The notes: generated from the sequence alone by a model not told the origin. A DNA stretch of 64,000 bases from Roseomonas sp. KE2513 (GCF_016107305.1 NZ_RCVR01000007.1:164542-228541), one strand, 5' to 3'. Positions 26,969 to 36,772 are shown, counted from the first letter of the stretch. Program-made: numbers and translations.

Positions 26969-28335
26969 GGCCGCGCGTCCTCGACGGGCTGCTGGCCTCG
27001 GCGCTCCTGCTGGCGTCGGCGTTGAGCCTCGGCGCGCTGGTCTCCCCGGCCGGCTCCGCCGATCCAGGCTCGGCCGCCGAGGACGCGGCACTCCGTGCCG
27101 CCTATCGCCGCCCGGCCGAACCGCCACCAACCCCTGCCGATAACCCGACCACCGCCGCCCGCGCCCAGCTCGGCCGGCGACTCTTCTTCGATCCCTCGCT
27201 GTCCTCCACCGGCAAGATGTCGTGCTCCAGCTGCCACCAGCCGGCGCATGGATTCAGCGACGGCCTCTCCCTCGCGCGTGGGGCGGAGGGGAAGCCGCTC
27301 CGCCGCCGCTCTCCCACCATCTGGAATCTCGCCTGGGCGCCCTTCCTCTTCTGGGATGGTCGCGCCGAGGGGCTGGAGGCCCAGGCCGCCGCCCCGATCG
27401 AGGCGCATGAGGAGATGGGCCAGCCCCTCGGCACCCTGGTCGAGCGCATGGCCGCCGACCCCTCCTGGCGCGCCGCCTTCGCCGCCGCCTTCCCGGGCAC
27501 GACGCCCGCGGTCACGCAGGACAACCTCGTTCGCGCCCTCGCCGCCTGGGAGCGCACGCTCGTCTCCCCCCGCACCCGCTTCGACGCCTGGGTGGAGGGC
27601 GACGACCGCGCGCTGAGCCCCGCCGAGCGCCGCGGCCTCTCGGTGTTCAACGGCCCCGCCGGCTGCGCCACCTGCCACGAGGGCTGGGCCTTCACGGACT
27701 ACGCCTTCTACGACATCGGCCTGCCGCAGCGCCCCGACGCGCCTCCCGACCTCGGCCGCGGCCCGGTGCTCGGCGAGTCCCGTGCCGACCACGCCTTCAA
27801 GACGCCCACCTTGCGCGAGGCGATGCGGCGCGCGCCATACATGCACGACGGCTCCCTGCCGACGATCGAGGCGGTGCTGGACCACTACGAGCGCGGCGTG
27901 GTCGATCGCCCGACGCTGCCGCCCGAGCTGCCGCGGCGCCTGTCCCTCGATCCCGGCCAGCGCGCGGACCTGGTCGCTTTCCTCAACACCCTGACCAGCG
28001 CCCCCGACGCGCCGCTGCCCGAGATGGCGACACCGCCCGTGGCGCCCGCTCCGCCGCCTGGGCTGACGCCCGTGGCCCGCGCGCGCGTCTCGCAGAAGAA
28101 CCGCCAGTTCGCGCCCCTGCGCGTGGCCCTCACCCCCGGCGGCACGCTCGAGATCGTCAACGACGACACCACCGCGCACAACATCCGCATCGATTCTCCG
28201 GACCTGCAGCGCAACAGCGGCATCCAGGATCCCGGCCAGACCGTCACTTGGCGAATCCAGACCGCCGGCCGCTACGTCGCCTTCTGCGGCATTCACCCGA
28301 GAATGCGCCTCGAGGTCACCGTTGCCGCGCCCTGA
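26965..28335 (+). CDS. MauG/CcpA-type diheme peroxidase fused to a cupredoxin domain
   Basis: A 456-residue periplasmic redox protein. An N-terminal hydrophobic segment is followed by two c-type heme motifs, CSSCH (87-91) and CATCH (234-238), and the peroxidase-family PYMHDG motif (about 291-296). From about residue 375 a cupredoxin-like domain follows, with a complete type 1 copper set: H405, C441, H444 and M447 (CGIHPRM). The copper domain could feed electrons to the heme centres. GTG 26965 overlaps the stop of the upstream gene by four bases. Diheme/cupredoxin fusions exist in methylamine-utilisation-type proteins. Substrate and electron donor are unknown. Confidence 0.87.
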   Translation: MRPRVLDGLLASALLLASALSLGALVSPAGSADPGSAAEDAALRAAYRRPAEPPPTPADNPTTAARAQLGRRLFFDPSLSSTGKMSCSSCHQPAHGFSDGLSLARGAEGKPLRRRSPTIWNLAWAPFLFWDGRAEGLEAQAAAPIEAHEEMGQPLGTLVERMAADPSWRAAFAAAFPGTTPAVTQDNLVRALAAWERTLVSPRTRFDAWVEGDDRALSPAERRGLSVFNGPAGCATCHEGWAFTDYAFYDIGLPQRPDAPPDLGRGPVLGESRADHAFKTPTLREAMRRAPYMHDGSLPTIEAVLDHYERGVVDRPTLPPELPRRLSLDPGQRADLVAFLNTLTSAPDAPLPEMATPPVAPAPPPGLTPVARARVSQKNRQFAPLRVALTPGGTLEIVNDDTTAHNIRIDSPDLQRNSGIQDPGQTVTWRIQTAGRYVAFCGIHPRMRLEVTVAAP

Positions 28336-28739
28336 GGATTGGCCGAGGTATGACCGCCGATCTCGCGGTGGGCGGAGCGCTGCCGGGAGCAAGTAATTAA
28401 AGAAGCGTTACGTGATCTTCTTTGAGAGAGGCCTTCCAAGGCGCCCGCAATGGAAGTGCGGTGTGTCTGAAAGAGAAGCTGGGCCCGGATAGCCCGGTCG
28501 CGGCCGAATGCTGCGGCGATGATGCGGATCGCGGGCGGGCCCGATGACCGTTCGGCCGTCGTCAGGGCCATTTGCCTCAGCTTCCTGGCCCTTCTCATGA
28601 TCTATCTCGAGCTTCGATGAGTTCTTTTGCCCCGCTTCCGGGGCCTGGGCGTCATCGCCCCCTGGCGCGAGGGCGCCGCGCGGAAAAGGATAGGGCAGGG
28701 GGGAGGCCCCCCCGGCTCCGACGCGAAGGACACCCCGCC
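28336..28739. other. Intergenic region, no gene seen
   Basis: 404 bp between the diheme peroxidase and the M20 peptidase. It holds a weak A/T hairpin, AAAGAAG (28399-28405) with CTTCTTT (28417-28423), that may end the peroxidase transcript. The M20 promoter should also be here, but no clear hexamers stand out. Open frames are short and have no support. Confidence 0.5.
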
Positions 28740-30023
28740 TTGCCCGATCCCGCCCTCCTCGCCCGCCTGCGCAGTGCCGTCGACCATAACTTCGAGGCGC
28801 AGACCGCCTTCCTGACGGAACTCGTCCGCTTCCCCAGCCTGCGCGGTCGCGAGGCGCCCCTGCAGGACTGGTTCGCCCGCACCATGGCTGCCCGCGGCTA
28901 CGCGGTGGATCGCTTCACCCTCGCGGACGTGCCCCTCGCATCGCACGAGAAGGCCGCGCCCATGGTGGATGTGGATCCGGCAGCCTCCGTCCAGGTTGTG
29001 GCCACCAGTCGTGCCCCGAACCCAGGCGGGCGGAGCCTCATCCTTCAAGGCCATATCGACGTGGTGCCGGAGGGTCCCGCGGAGATGTGGACGCACCCGC
29101 CCTATGCCGGCGTGGTTCGCGACGGATGGCTCTACGGGCGCGGCGCGAACGACATGAAGGCGGGCGTCTCCGCCATCGTCTTCGCCATGGACGCCATCCG
29201 CGACGCCGGCCTGCGCCCGGCCGGCGACGTCCACCTCCAAACGGTGACGGAGGAGGAGAGCACCGGCAACGGCGCCCTCGCGACCTTGCTCCGCGGCTAC
29301 CGCGCCGATGCCTGCCTCATCCCCGAGCCCACCGGCGGCACGATCACCCGCGCGCATACGGGCACGCTCTGGTTCCGGCTCCGGGTGCGCGGCGTGCCCG
29401 TGCACGTGGCGGTCGCGGATGCCGGCACCAACGCCATCCTTTCCGCCATGCACCTCATCCGCGCGCTGCAGGACCACACGGTGGCACTGAACAGGGCGGC
29501 GGAGCGCGATCCCTCCTTCGGCGCGGTGCGGAACCCCATCAAGTTCAACCCGGGCGTCATCCGCGGCGGCGACTGGGCCTCCTCCACCCCCTCCTGGTGC
29601 GAGGTGGATTGCCGCATCGGGCTCACCCCCTCCATGGAGGTTTCCGAGGTGATGGCCGGCGTGGAGCGCTGCGTGGCCGAGGCCCGCGCCGGCGACGCCT
29701 TCCTCGCCAACAACCCACCGGAGATCACCTGGCACGGCTTCCAGGCCGACGGCTACGTGCTGGCGCCGGGCAGCGAGGCGGAGCGCGTGCTGGCCACCGC
29801 GCACGAGGCCGCCTTCGGCGCACCGATGGAGGAACGCCTCTCCACCGCCGTCAACGACACGCGCTACTACGGCCGCTACTACGCCATGCCCGCCCTCTGC
29901 TACGGCCCGGGCGGAGAGGGCAACCACGGCTTCGACGAACGCACCAATCTCGATCTGCTGCGCAAGGCCACGCTCTCGATCGCCGGCTTCATCGCCGACT
30001 GGTGCGGAGTGGAGGAGGCCTGA
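28740..30023 (+). CDS. M20-family metallopeptidase / ArgE-DapE-like deacylase
   Basis: A 427-residue zinc hydrolase. Metal and catalytic motifs are LQGHIDVVP (first His and catalytic Asp), the bridging Asp in GRGANDMKAG and the TEEEST pair with the general-base Glu. A further His lies near the C-terminus (GEGNHGFDE). The central lid or dimerisation domain spans roughly 190-310. Family members remove acyl or formyl groups from amino acids or cleave dipeptides; which one cannot be read here. The start TTG at 28740 has AAGGA nine bases upstream. No ATG fits, and the long upstream frame is not family-like. Confidence 0.87.
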   Translation: MPDPALLARLRSAVDHNFEAQTAFLTELVRFPSLRGREAPLQDWFARTMAARGYAVDRFTLADVPLASHEKAAPMVDVDPAASVQVVATSRAPNPGGRSLILQGHIDVVPEGPAEMWTHPPYAGVVRDGWLYGRGANDMKAGVSAIVFAMDAIRDAGLRPAGDVHLQTVTEEESTGNGALATLLRGYRADACLIPEPTGGTITRAHTGTLWFRLRVRGVPVHVAVADAGTNAILSAMHLIRALQDHTVALNRAAERDPSFGAVRNPIKFNPGVIRGGDWASSTPSWCEVDCRIGLTPSMEVSEVMAGVERCVAEARAGDAFLANNPPEITWHGFQADGYVLAPGSEAERVLATAHEAAFGAPMEERLSTAVNDTRYYGRYYAMPALCYGPGGEGNHGFDERTNLDLLRKATLSIAGFIADWCGVEEA

Positions 30024-30051
30024 GCGCCTTCCCCAGGAGAAAGGCAATGCG

Positions 30052-30077
30052 CCGCGGGGGCTGGCGAGCCCCCGCGG
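30052..30077. terminator. Strong hairpin between convergent genes
   Basis: CCGCGGGGGCT (30052-30062) pairs perfectly with AGCCCCCGCGG (30067-30077) around a GGCG loop. It lies in the 61-bp gap between the convergent M20 peptidase and PEP-CTERM genes and can terminate both transcripts. It has no T-tract. Confidence 0.7.
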
Positions 30078-30084
30078 GCCGGGT

Positions 30085-30774
30085 TCAGGCCTGGCGGGCG
30101 CCGCGCCGGCGATAGGCAAGGCCGAGGCCGAGCACGCCCGTGAGCATGAGCGTCATCGAAGCCGGTTCCGGTACCGCGACGGGACGGATCGCGCCCGCGG
30201 CGACCGGCAGGTTGGGATCGTAGGTGCCGGCGGTCGGCCCTGCGAGGGCGAAGCCCCCGTGCATGTCGAAGACCCGAAAATCGAGCGGCAGCAGGTCGGC
30301 CGTCGTGAAGCCGGGCTCCGTCACATTCTGCCCGAGATCGAAGACGGCGTTGTAGATGAGCGTCGTGGTCGCCGCGGTGACGCCGAGAAGCTCTGCCTTC
30401 GTGCCCGGATCGTGTGGCGCGAGGGAGAGGATGACGGGACCAATCTGGCTGACCGCCTCGGGCGTGGTCACCACCCCGTCGTTGTTCAGGTCGCCGTTCG
30501 GCGGCACGGGCGGCGGCGGCGCGGGCGTGTCGAGCGGGACGCCGGGGGAGATGTCCTGCCCGTGCACGTGCAGGAGGTGCGGCTGCCCCGCGACCACGTT
30601 GTTCGCGACGAGGTTGAAGGAGAGCATGCTGCCGTCGAGGCTGAACCGGGCCGTGCCGGTCACGCCGGAGCCGTTGGCTGGATCGAGGGCGGCTTCGTAG
30701 AGCAGCGGCGCGGCCGAGGCAGCGGCCGGCAGAAGAAAGCAGGAGAGGGCTAAGGCAATAGTCGAGGATCGCAT
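30085..30774 (-). CDS. CHRD-domain protein with PEP-CTERM sorting signal
   Basis: A 229-residue exported protein. The signal peptide (MRSSTIALALSCFLLPAAASAA) is followed by a CHRD-like domain: LYEAALDPANGSG, GTARFSLDGSMLSF, HLLHVHGQ. The domain is interrupted by an insert with a dockerin/EF-hand-like loop, DLNNDGVV. The C-terminus is a PEP-CTERM signal: the VPEPAS motif, a transmembrane helix and the basic end YRRRGARQ. Such tails are processed by an exosortase, which is not in the window. ATG 30774 has GGAGAAG upstream. The insert suggests calcium binding. Confidence 0.85.
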   Translation of the reverse strand: MRSSTIALALSCFLLPAAASAAPLLYEAALDPANGSGVTGTARFSLDGSMLSFNLVANNVVAGQPHLLHVHGQDISPGVPLDTPAPPPPVPPNGDLNNDGVVTTPEAVSQIGPVILSLAPHDPGTKAELLGVTAATTTLIYNAVFDLGQNVTEPGFTTADLLPLDFRVFDMHGGFALAGPTAGTYDPNLPVAAGAIRPVAVPEPASMTLMLTGVLGLGLAYRRRGARQA

Positions 30775-31084
30775 GGTCTTCTCCAACCGGGTGGCAGGGG
30801 CCACCGCCGGCGTTCCGTGAGGCGCAACGCCAGTAACCAAGCGTTCTGCTTGGTCAAACGACTGACGGTCAGCTCCCGCACAAGAAAGAGACCGCGTGCA
30901 ACAGGGAGAAGGCTGTTCTGCAACGATCTTTCGGGGCGCCATGCGGAAAAGCCCTGGTCACCCTACTAAAATGAGAAGGACGTTACGCCGTGACTCCGCG
31001 GCTTTCTCAGAGATCGTCATTATTGCCATGCGCCATCTTCATCTTTCCGGCGGATCTGGTCCGTCCTCCGCCGGCAGCTTCGGC
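30775..31084. other. Intergenic region, no gene seen
   Basis: 310 bp between the PEP-CTERM gene start and the end of the vWA-type membrane gene. It should hold the promoter of the PEP-CTERM gene. No confident promoter, RNA gene or conserved coding sequence is visible. Confidence 0.5.
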
Positions 31085-33169
31085 CTAGCGCCCCTCTCGC
31101 CGCCAGGCGATCACCGCGACGCCGAGCACCAGTAGTAGTGCCAGCCAGGGCGGCAGCAGCGGCAGGGCGGAGATGCCGGTCACCGTGTGGTCCTCCCGCC
31201 GCACGAGCCCGATCCAGCCCGGCCCCGAGGCGTCGCGCCCGGTGGATACGCGGCGGAGGTCGGGCAGGGCGGTGCCGTCGCTCATCCAGCGCGCCGTGCC
31301 GCCGGAGGAGGCGACGAGGGACTGCATCCGCGCGGGGTCGGCGCGCAGGTCGGCCACCTCTGGCGGGTTGGCGGCCTCGGCCGCGGCAAAGGCGGTGCGC
31401 GTCCCGTCCGTCGCGGACCAGACGCCGGCGCGGGTGGCGGGCAGTTCCACCACGCCCCGGCCACCCTCGCGGCGCTCTGGCGTGTGGCGGGTCCGGGTGC
31501 CGTCCGGCGCGGTGACGGTGATCTCCGGCGGCGGTGCGTCCGCGAGGCTGCGGCGCGTGACGGTCAGCCTTCCCTGAGCAATGGAGGCGGTCAGGTCCTC
31601 CTCCTCCAGCTCCGGCTCGCGCATCAGCCAGTGCGCGATGCGGCGCAGCAGTTCCGCCTGCGGGCCGCCGCCGTCATGTCCGCGGGACCAGAGCCAGATC
31701 TGGTCCGACAGCAGCAGCGCCACCCGGCCCTCGCCCACGCGGTCCAGCTGCAGGAGCGGGTTGCCGTCGGGCCCGTTCATGACCGTGGAGCCGCCGCGGG
31801 GCTCGGCGCGCAGCATGCGGTACCAGCGGCCCCAGCTCGCGGCATCGGCGGCGGCGGCATTGGCGCCCGTCAGCCCCTCGGTGACGGGGTGGCGCAGCCC
31901 GGTGTCGCTCACCTGCGCGCGGAAGGGCGCCTCCAGCAGCGCCTGATTGCCGGGCAGCGGCCGGGCGGGAAGCACCGCGCCAAGCGGCGTGTTGGCCAGG
32001 GATTCCCGCCCCGTGAACTCCGGCCCCACCGAGAGCAGCAGCGCGCCGCCCTGGCGCACGTGCTCGGCGATGTTGCGCAGGTATTGCGGCGGCAGGATGC
32101 CTCGGTTGGAGAAGCGGTCAAAGACGATGAGATCGAATTCGCGCAGCTTCTGCTGGAACAGCTCGCGCACCGGAAAGGCGATCAGCGCCAACTCGTTCAG
32201 TGGCGTCAGGTCGTCCTTCTCCGGCGGGCGAAGGATGGTGAAGTGGACGAGATCGACGTTCGGGTCTGCCTTCAGCAGGCGGCGCCAGGTGCGCTCGCCG
32301 GCATGGGGCTCGCCGGAAACCAGCAACACGCGCAGCCGGTCGCGCACGCCGTTCACGGTGACAATGGCGGTATTGTTGAGCGTGGAGACCTCGCCGGGGC
32401 GCTCCTCGGCGGTGATCTCGATAACACTCGGGCCGCCGCGCTCGATCGGCACGGCGATGCGCTGCTCGCGGCCGGGCTGCACGCTCTCGGTGCGGGGCGC
32501 GCCGCCGTCGCGGCGGATGGTGAGCCGCAGCGGCTGGGCATTGCCGGCGGGCACGCCGAGGTCCTCCACCACCAGCCGCAGCTCCACCCCGCGGCCGACG
32601 ATGCCGAAGCCCGGCGCCTCGATGATGCGGAGCCGCCGGTCCACCTCGCCCGCGCGGCCGGGCAGCAGAACGTGCAGTGGCGCCTCGATCGGCAGGTCGC
32701 GCGGCACGTCGTGAACCTGCCCGTCCGTCAGCGCGATGACGCCCGCCAGCCGCGCGCGCGGGATGTCAGCAAGGCCTCGCTCGATCGCGGCGAAGAGGCG
32801 CGTGCCCTGGCTGCCGCCCTCCTCCGCGGTGACGGTCCGCAATTCCAAGTCCGGCAGCCGGCCGGCGCGCGCCTCGATGGCGGCGCGCGCGCGCTCGACC
32901 GCGGCGCCGCGCCCGGCGACGGTCGTGGAGGCGCTGTTGTCCACCGCCAGCAGCGCGATGTCCGGCCGCATCTCCCGCGTCTGCTGCACGAGGCGCGGGT
33001 TGGCGATGGCGCCGAGGATCAGCAGGAAGGCCAGCGCCCGCCACCAAGCCCCGCGCGCGCGCCGGACGATCGCGGGCAGCAGCGCGAGCACCGCGAGCAC
33101 GGCCAGGGCGGCCAGCAGCCAGTAAGGAAGAATGGGCGCGAGATCGATCGAGGAGAGGGAGCGGACCAT
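31085..33169 (-). CDS. Membrane protein with vWA-like and glutamine-amidotransferase-like domains
   Basis: A 694-residue protein. Two N-terminal transmembrane helices (about 12-55) are followed by a vWA-like domain (LLAVDNSAST, GVIALTDGQVHD), a beta-rich region, a class I amidotransferase-like fold (LRVLLVSGEPHAGERT; LIVFDRF) and a C-terminal transmembrane helix. Loss of the usual catalytic Cys makes the fold structural rather than enzymatic. It is the last gene of a four-gene MoxR-DUF58-DUF4159-vWA cluster that is widely conserved in alphaproteobacteria, with a presumed chaperone or envelope-stress role. ATG 33169 overlaps the upstream stop (TGATG). Confidence 0.82.
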   Translation of the reverse strand: MVRSLSSIDLAPILPYWLLAALAVLAVLALLPAIVRRARGAWWRALAFLLILGAIANPRLVQQTREMRPDIALLAVDNSASTTVAGRGAAVERARAAIEARAGRLPDLELRTVTAEEGGSQGTRLFAAIERGLADIPRARLAGVIALTDGQVHDVPRDLPIEAPLHVLLPGRAGEVDRRLRIIEAPGFGIVGRGVELRLVVEDLGVPAGNAQPLRLTIRRDGGAPRTESVQPGREQRIAVPIERGGPSVIEITAEERPGEVSTLNNTAIVTVNGVRDRLRVLLVSGEPHAGERTWRRLLKADPNVDLVHFTILRPPEKDDLTPLNELALIAFPVRELFQQKLREFDLIVFDRFSNRGILPPQYLRNIAEHVRQGGALLLSVGPEFTGRESLANTPLGAVLPARPLPGNQALLEAPFRAQVSDTGLRHPVTEGLTGANAAAADAASWGRWYRMLRAEPRGGSTVMNGPDGNPLLQLDRVGEGRVALLLSDQIWLWSRGHDGGGPQAELLRRIAHWLMREPELEEEDLTASIAQGRLTVTRRSLADAPPPEITVTAPDGTRTRHTPERREGGRGVVELPATRAGVWSATDGTRTAFAAAEAANPPEVADLRADPARMQSLVASSGGTARWMSDGTALPDLRRVSTGRDASGPGWIGLVRREDHTVTGISALPLLPPWLALLLVLGVAVIAWRREGR

Positions 33170-35871
33170 CAGTTACCCAGGCGCTCCAGAATGGCGGGCA
33201 CGTGCACCTGGTCGCCCTTGTAGTTGCCGGTCAGCGCGTAGATCACGAGGTTGACGCCGAAGCGGTAGGCCAGCGTCCGCTGCCGCGCCCCGCCCGGCAG
33301 CACGGCGTAGGGATTGGCGCCGCGCGCATCCACCGCCCAGGCCGCCGCCCAGTCGTGCCCGCCAATGATCACGGGGCTCACGCTGTCATTTGCCCGGTCC
33401 GTGTCGCGCGCCACCCAGACGGGGCCGCCCGCGTAGCGGCCGGGCAGGTCGGAGAGAAGATAGAAGGCGCGGCGGAGCACGTGGTCCTCCGAGACCGGAG
33501 CCAGCGGCGGGACCTGGAGGTTGCGTGTCAGCCGCCGCAGCGCCGCGTCCGCGCCGAGCGAGACGCCCTCGCCCGATCCCTCGTTCCGCGTGTCGAAGAC
33601 GATGATCCCGCCATTGCGCATGAAGGCGTTCAGCGCGGCGATGGCGCCGGCATCCGGCGCAGGGGCCTCGGGCAGGACCACCCAGTAGAGCAGCGGATAG
33701 AAGGACAGGTCATCGCTCCCCGGGCGAAGTGCCACGGGCTCCGCGAGGCCGGCGGCGGTCCGGCGGTTCACGTAGTCCGACAACCCGACGAGCCCCTGGC
33801 GCGAAACCTCGTCCGCCTGCGCGTCACCTGTCACGACATAGGCAAGGCGGGTCGCCAGCGCCGCCGCGCCGTCGGGCGGCGCACCCTGCGCGTTCGCGAC
33901 GGCAGGCAGGAGCAGGACGAGCGCGACCACCGCCGCCCGCGCGCGCAACCCGAGGTCGCGGCTCTGGAGCGAGAGCAGCAGGTCGAGCGCCAGCAGAACC
34001 AGCGCGGCCGCCAGCAGCCAGGGGCCGAGGTCGCGCTCCGGCGGCGCGCTGCCAATGCGGCTCTCGCGCGCTCCGGAGGGGGCAGGAGCCATGGCGGCGG
34101 GCGGCGGCAGGCGGGCCGAGAGGTTGAGCGCGCGGCGCTCCCCGCCCTCGCCCACGGTGCCGTACCAGCCCGGCGGGTTGCGCGGGCCGGCCACGACGCT
34201 GTCGATCGCGGCGGCTGGGACCGGCCCGGCGGCGGGCGGCGGCGCGCCGAGGCGGCCGAAGCCGTCCAGCGTCTCAATTGGCGCGAGGCTGGCCGCGCCC
34301 TCTCCGCCGGCCACGCCGGCCGAGAGCGCGACGAGGCGGCGCAGCATGTCGATGTAAAGGCCCGAGAGCGGCAGGTCCGACCAGTCCGCATTGGCGGTGA
34401 CGTGGAACAGCACGATCCGCCCCGCGCCCCGGTTCTCGAAAGTGACGAGCGGCGTGCCGTCCGAGAGACGGGCCCAGCTGCGCTCCGCTAGGCGCGGAAT
34501 AGGCTCGGCCAGGACCTGCGTCGTGACGGTCACCTCCGGCGGCGGCACCAGCCCGGCGAAGGGGCTCCCCTCGGGGAAGGGGGCGAGGGTCTGCGGCCGT
34601 TCCCAGGAGAGCGCGCTGCCCAGCGCCCGCTCCCCCGCGCGCAGCGGCACGGGCAGCAGGCGATCGCCCCGCTCCGCGAGGCGCGGGCCGGCGAAGCGCA
34701 GCAGCAGCCCGCCACCCTCGACGAAGCGCGTGACCGCCTCGATCTCCGGCCCGTCCGCGAGCGGCCGGTCGGCGAGCACCAGCACCGAGAGGCGGCGGGA
34801 AAGAAGTTGCTCAAGCGTGCCGCGCCGGATCTCGGCCGTGGGGGAGAGGGCGCGGTCGAGATAGTAGAGCGAGCCGGTGAGCGGCGTGTCCGCCGCTTCC
34901 TCCTGTGCGGCCAGCAACCCCACGGGGCGGCGGCGGAAGCGCTCGTCCAGCAGCACCATGCCGGCGGCGCCGGGCGCATCCCCCTCCAGCGCGAGTTGGG
35001 TGACGCTGTTGCGGATCTCGATCGGCAGTTCCAGAGCCCCTTCCGCCTCCGTGGCGCCGGCAGCCAGCGGCAGGACGGCGCGGCCGAGGGCGCGGCCGTC
35101 CGGCGTCATGGCGAGCACGCCGGCCTCCCCCGCCGCGCCACCGGGCGGGCGGCGAAGGCTGAGGACAAGGCGGTCGGCCTCCGCGCGCGGCGGCAGGAGG
35201 ACGCGGGCAGAACCCGGCGCGCCGCGCGCCACCTGCAGCGGCCCGGCGGCGGCGAGCGCCGCCATCAGTGCCGCCCCGTCATCCGTGCCGTGCGCGAGGT
35301 CGTCGGTGACGTAGAGGCTGGAGAACCCGCTCTCCCGCCAAGCGGAGAGAGCGGCCAGCGCTGCCGGCCGGTCGGGTGCCCAGGGCTGCGGGCGCAGCGC
35401 GGCGAGGCGCGCGCGGGCCTCCTCGGCCGGCATCCAGGCGGTGGGGCGGGGCGCCTCGCCCGTGGCGGAGGGGGCGGTGGCCAGGATGGCGGCGCGGCGC
35501 CCGGCGCGGGCGGCGGTGTCCAGCGCGGCGCCGGCGGAGGCCACCCGGTCCGGCCAGTCGGCGGCCGAGGCCCAGCCGTTGTCGATCGCGACCAGCAGCG
35601 GCCCTTCCTCCGCATCACCGAGCGCCGCGTTCCAGACGGGGCGGGCAAGGCCCAGCACGATGAGGGCGGCGGCCACCAGCCTCAGCAGCAGCAGCCACCA
35701 GGGCGTGCGGGCAGGGGTCTCCTCCACCGCCGGCAGATCGCGCAGGAAGCGGGCCGGGGGGAAGGACTGGGTGCGCGGCGTCGGCGGCGTCACCCGCAGC
35801 AGCCACCAGAGGGCGGGCAGGGCGGCGAGGGCGAGCAGCAGCCAGGGCGCGGTGAAGGAGAGGGCGCCCAT
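33169..35871 (-). CDS. BatA-like N-terminal domain and DUF4159 membrane protein
   Basis: A 900-residue protein. Residues 1-85 form the aerotolerance-regulator (BatA) N-terminal domain with two transmembrane helices. A degenerate vWA-like part follows (LLVAIDNGWASA; LYVTDDLAHG), then an amidotransferase-like region, a transmembrane pair near 640-690, and C-terminal DUF4159 (about 690-900; RLAYVVTGD, YPLLYWVV, GGIIVFDTRN). ATG 35871 was preferred to the TTG one codon upstream. It overlaps the next gene by one base and follows the DUF58 gene, as in the conserved MoxR cluster. Confidence 0.85.
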   Translation of the reverse strand: MGALSFTAPWLLLALAALPALWWLLRVTPPTPRTQSFPPARFLRDLPAVEETPARTPWWLLLLRLVAAALIVLGLARPVWNAALGDAEEGPLLVAIDNGWASAADWPDRVASAGAALDTAARAGRRAAILATAPSATGEAPRPTAWMPAEEARARLAALRPQPWAPDRPAALAALSAWRESGFSSLYVTDDLAHGTDDGAALMAALAAAGPLQVARGAPGSARVLLPPRAEADRLVLSLRRPPGGAAGEAGVLAMTPDGRALGRAVLPLAAGATEAEGALELPIEIRNSVTQLALEGDAPGAAGMVLLDERFRRRPVGLLAAQEEAADTPLTGSLYYLDRALSPTAEIRRGTLEQLLSRRLSVLVLADRPLADGPEIEAVTRFVEGGGLLLRFAGPRLAERGDRLLPVPLRAGERALGSALSWERPQTLAPFPEGSPFAGLVPPPEVTVTTQVLAEPIPRLAERSWARLSDGTPLVTFENRGAGRIVLFHVTANADWSDLPLSGLYIDMLRRLVALSAGVAGGEGAASLAPIETLDGFGRLGAPPPAAGPVPAAAIDSVVAGPRNPPGWYGTVGEGGERRALNLSARLPPPAAMAPAPSGARESRIGSAPPERDLGPWLLAAALVLLALDLLLSLQSRDLGLRARAAVVALVLLLPAVANAQGAPPDGAAALATRLAYVVTGDAQADEVSRQGLVGLSDYVNRRTAAGLAEPVALRPGSDDLSFYPLLYWVVLPEAPAPDAGAIAALNAFMRNGGIIVFDTRNEGSGEGVSLGADAALRRLTRNLQVPPLAPVSEDHVLRRAFYLLSDLPGRYAGGPVWVARDTDRANDSVSPVIIGGHDWAAAWAVDARGANPYAVLPGGARQRTLAYRFGVNLVIYALTGNYKGDQVHVPAILERLGN

Positions 35872-35899
35872 CAACCGCGGTATCCGCCCGTCTCGGCCA

Positions 35900-36764
35900 T
35901 CATCGCGCTCCCCCTGGCGCCAGCGCCTGCCACAGCGCCATCAGCGCGGCCTCCGGCGGGTGATCGGTGCGGTGGGCGAGCAGCCGGAAGCCGAGGGAGC
36001 CCGCCAGCACGGCCAGCCCTTCCCGATGGGCAAGAAGCCTTTCCTCGTAGAGCGCGCGGATACCTTCCACGCGGGGAACCAGGGCGTGGTCGGTGCCATC
36101 AAGCGGCTCGAAGCGGACCCGTCCGCCATAGGGCAGGGTTTCCTCCGAGGGATCGCGCAAGGTGACGAGGGTGGCGCGCACCCCGGCCGCGGCCAGCGGC
36201 GAAAGGGCGGTGCGTAGCTCGTCCAGCGGCGCCAGGAAGTCGCTGAAGAGGACCGCGCGGCTGTGGCGCGGCAGGCTTTCATCGGCCGGCGGGCCGGACT
36301 GGCCCTCCAGCCGCATCGCCAGCGCCGGCAGGGCGCCGCGCCCGGACAGCCCGCGCCCGCCGCCGAGCAGCCGCACCCGCTCCCCTCCGCGGAGGAGGAG
36401 GGAGGCGAGCGCGAGGAGGAGAAGTTCCGCCCGCTCGCCCTTGGTCGGCCGCCCCGCCGCGCCGGACCAGTCCATCCCCGGCGCCGCGTCGCGCCAGAGG
36501 GCGACGGTCTGGGCAGATTCCCACTCGGTCTCCCGCAGGTAGAGGCGATCGGATTTCGCGCTCTGCCGCCAGTCCACCCGGGCGGCGTCGTCGCCGGGCA
36601 GGTAGGGGCGGAACTGCCAGAAGGCGTCGCCCTGGCCGGAGCGGCGCCGGCCGTGCACGCCCTGCATCACCGTGGCGGCCACCCGTTCCGCGGCCACCAC
36701 CAGGGGCGGCAGCCGCGCGGCGGCGGCCTCGGCGCGAAGGGGAAGCGCGGCCTCGGCGCCCCCC

Positions 36765-36772
<8 letters not shown>
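35900..36772 (-). CDS. DUF58-family protein
   Basis: A 290-residue soluble DUF58 protein with the family hallmark GRRRSGQGDAFWQFRPYLPGDDAARVDWR, followed by a vWA-like fold (LFSDFLAP; LVTLRDPSEET). DUF58 proteins occur directly after MoxR ATPases and probably act as their partners. It starts with TTG 36772, eight bases inside the end of the moxR gene, with GAAGG six bases upstream. Tight coupling is therefore expected. Confidence 0.88.

Noticed and set aside
31187..33223. Very long open frame (about 678 codons) on the plus strand
   Set aside because: It lies antisense to the vWA-type membrane gene, which has clear domains and an overlapping start with DUF4159. The plus-strand product is Arg/Gly/His-rich without family features, as expected for a shadow in GC-rich DNA.
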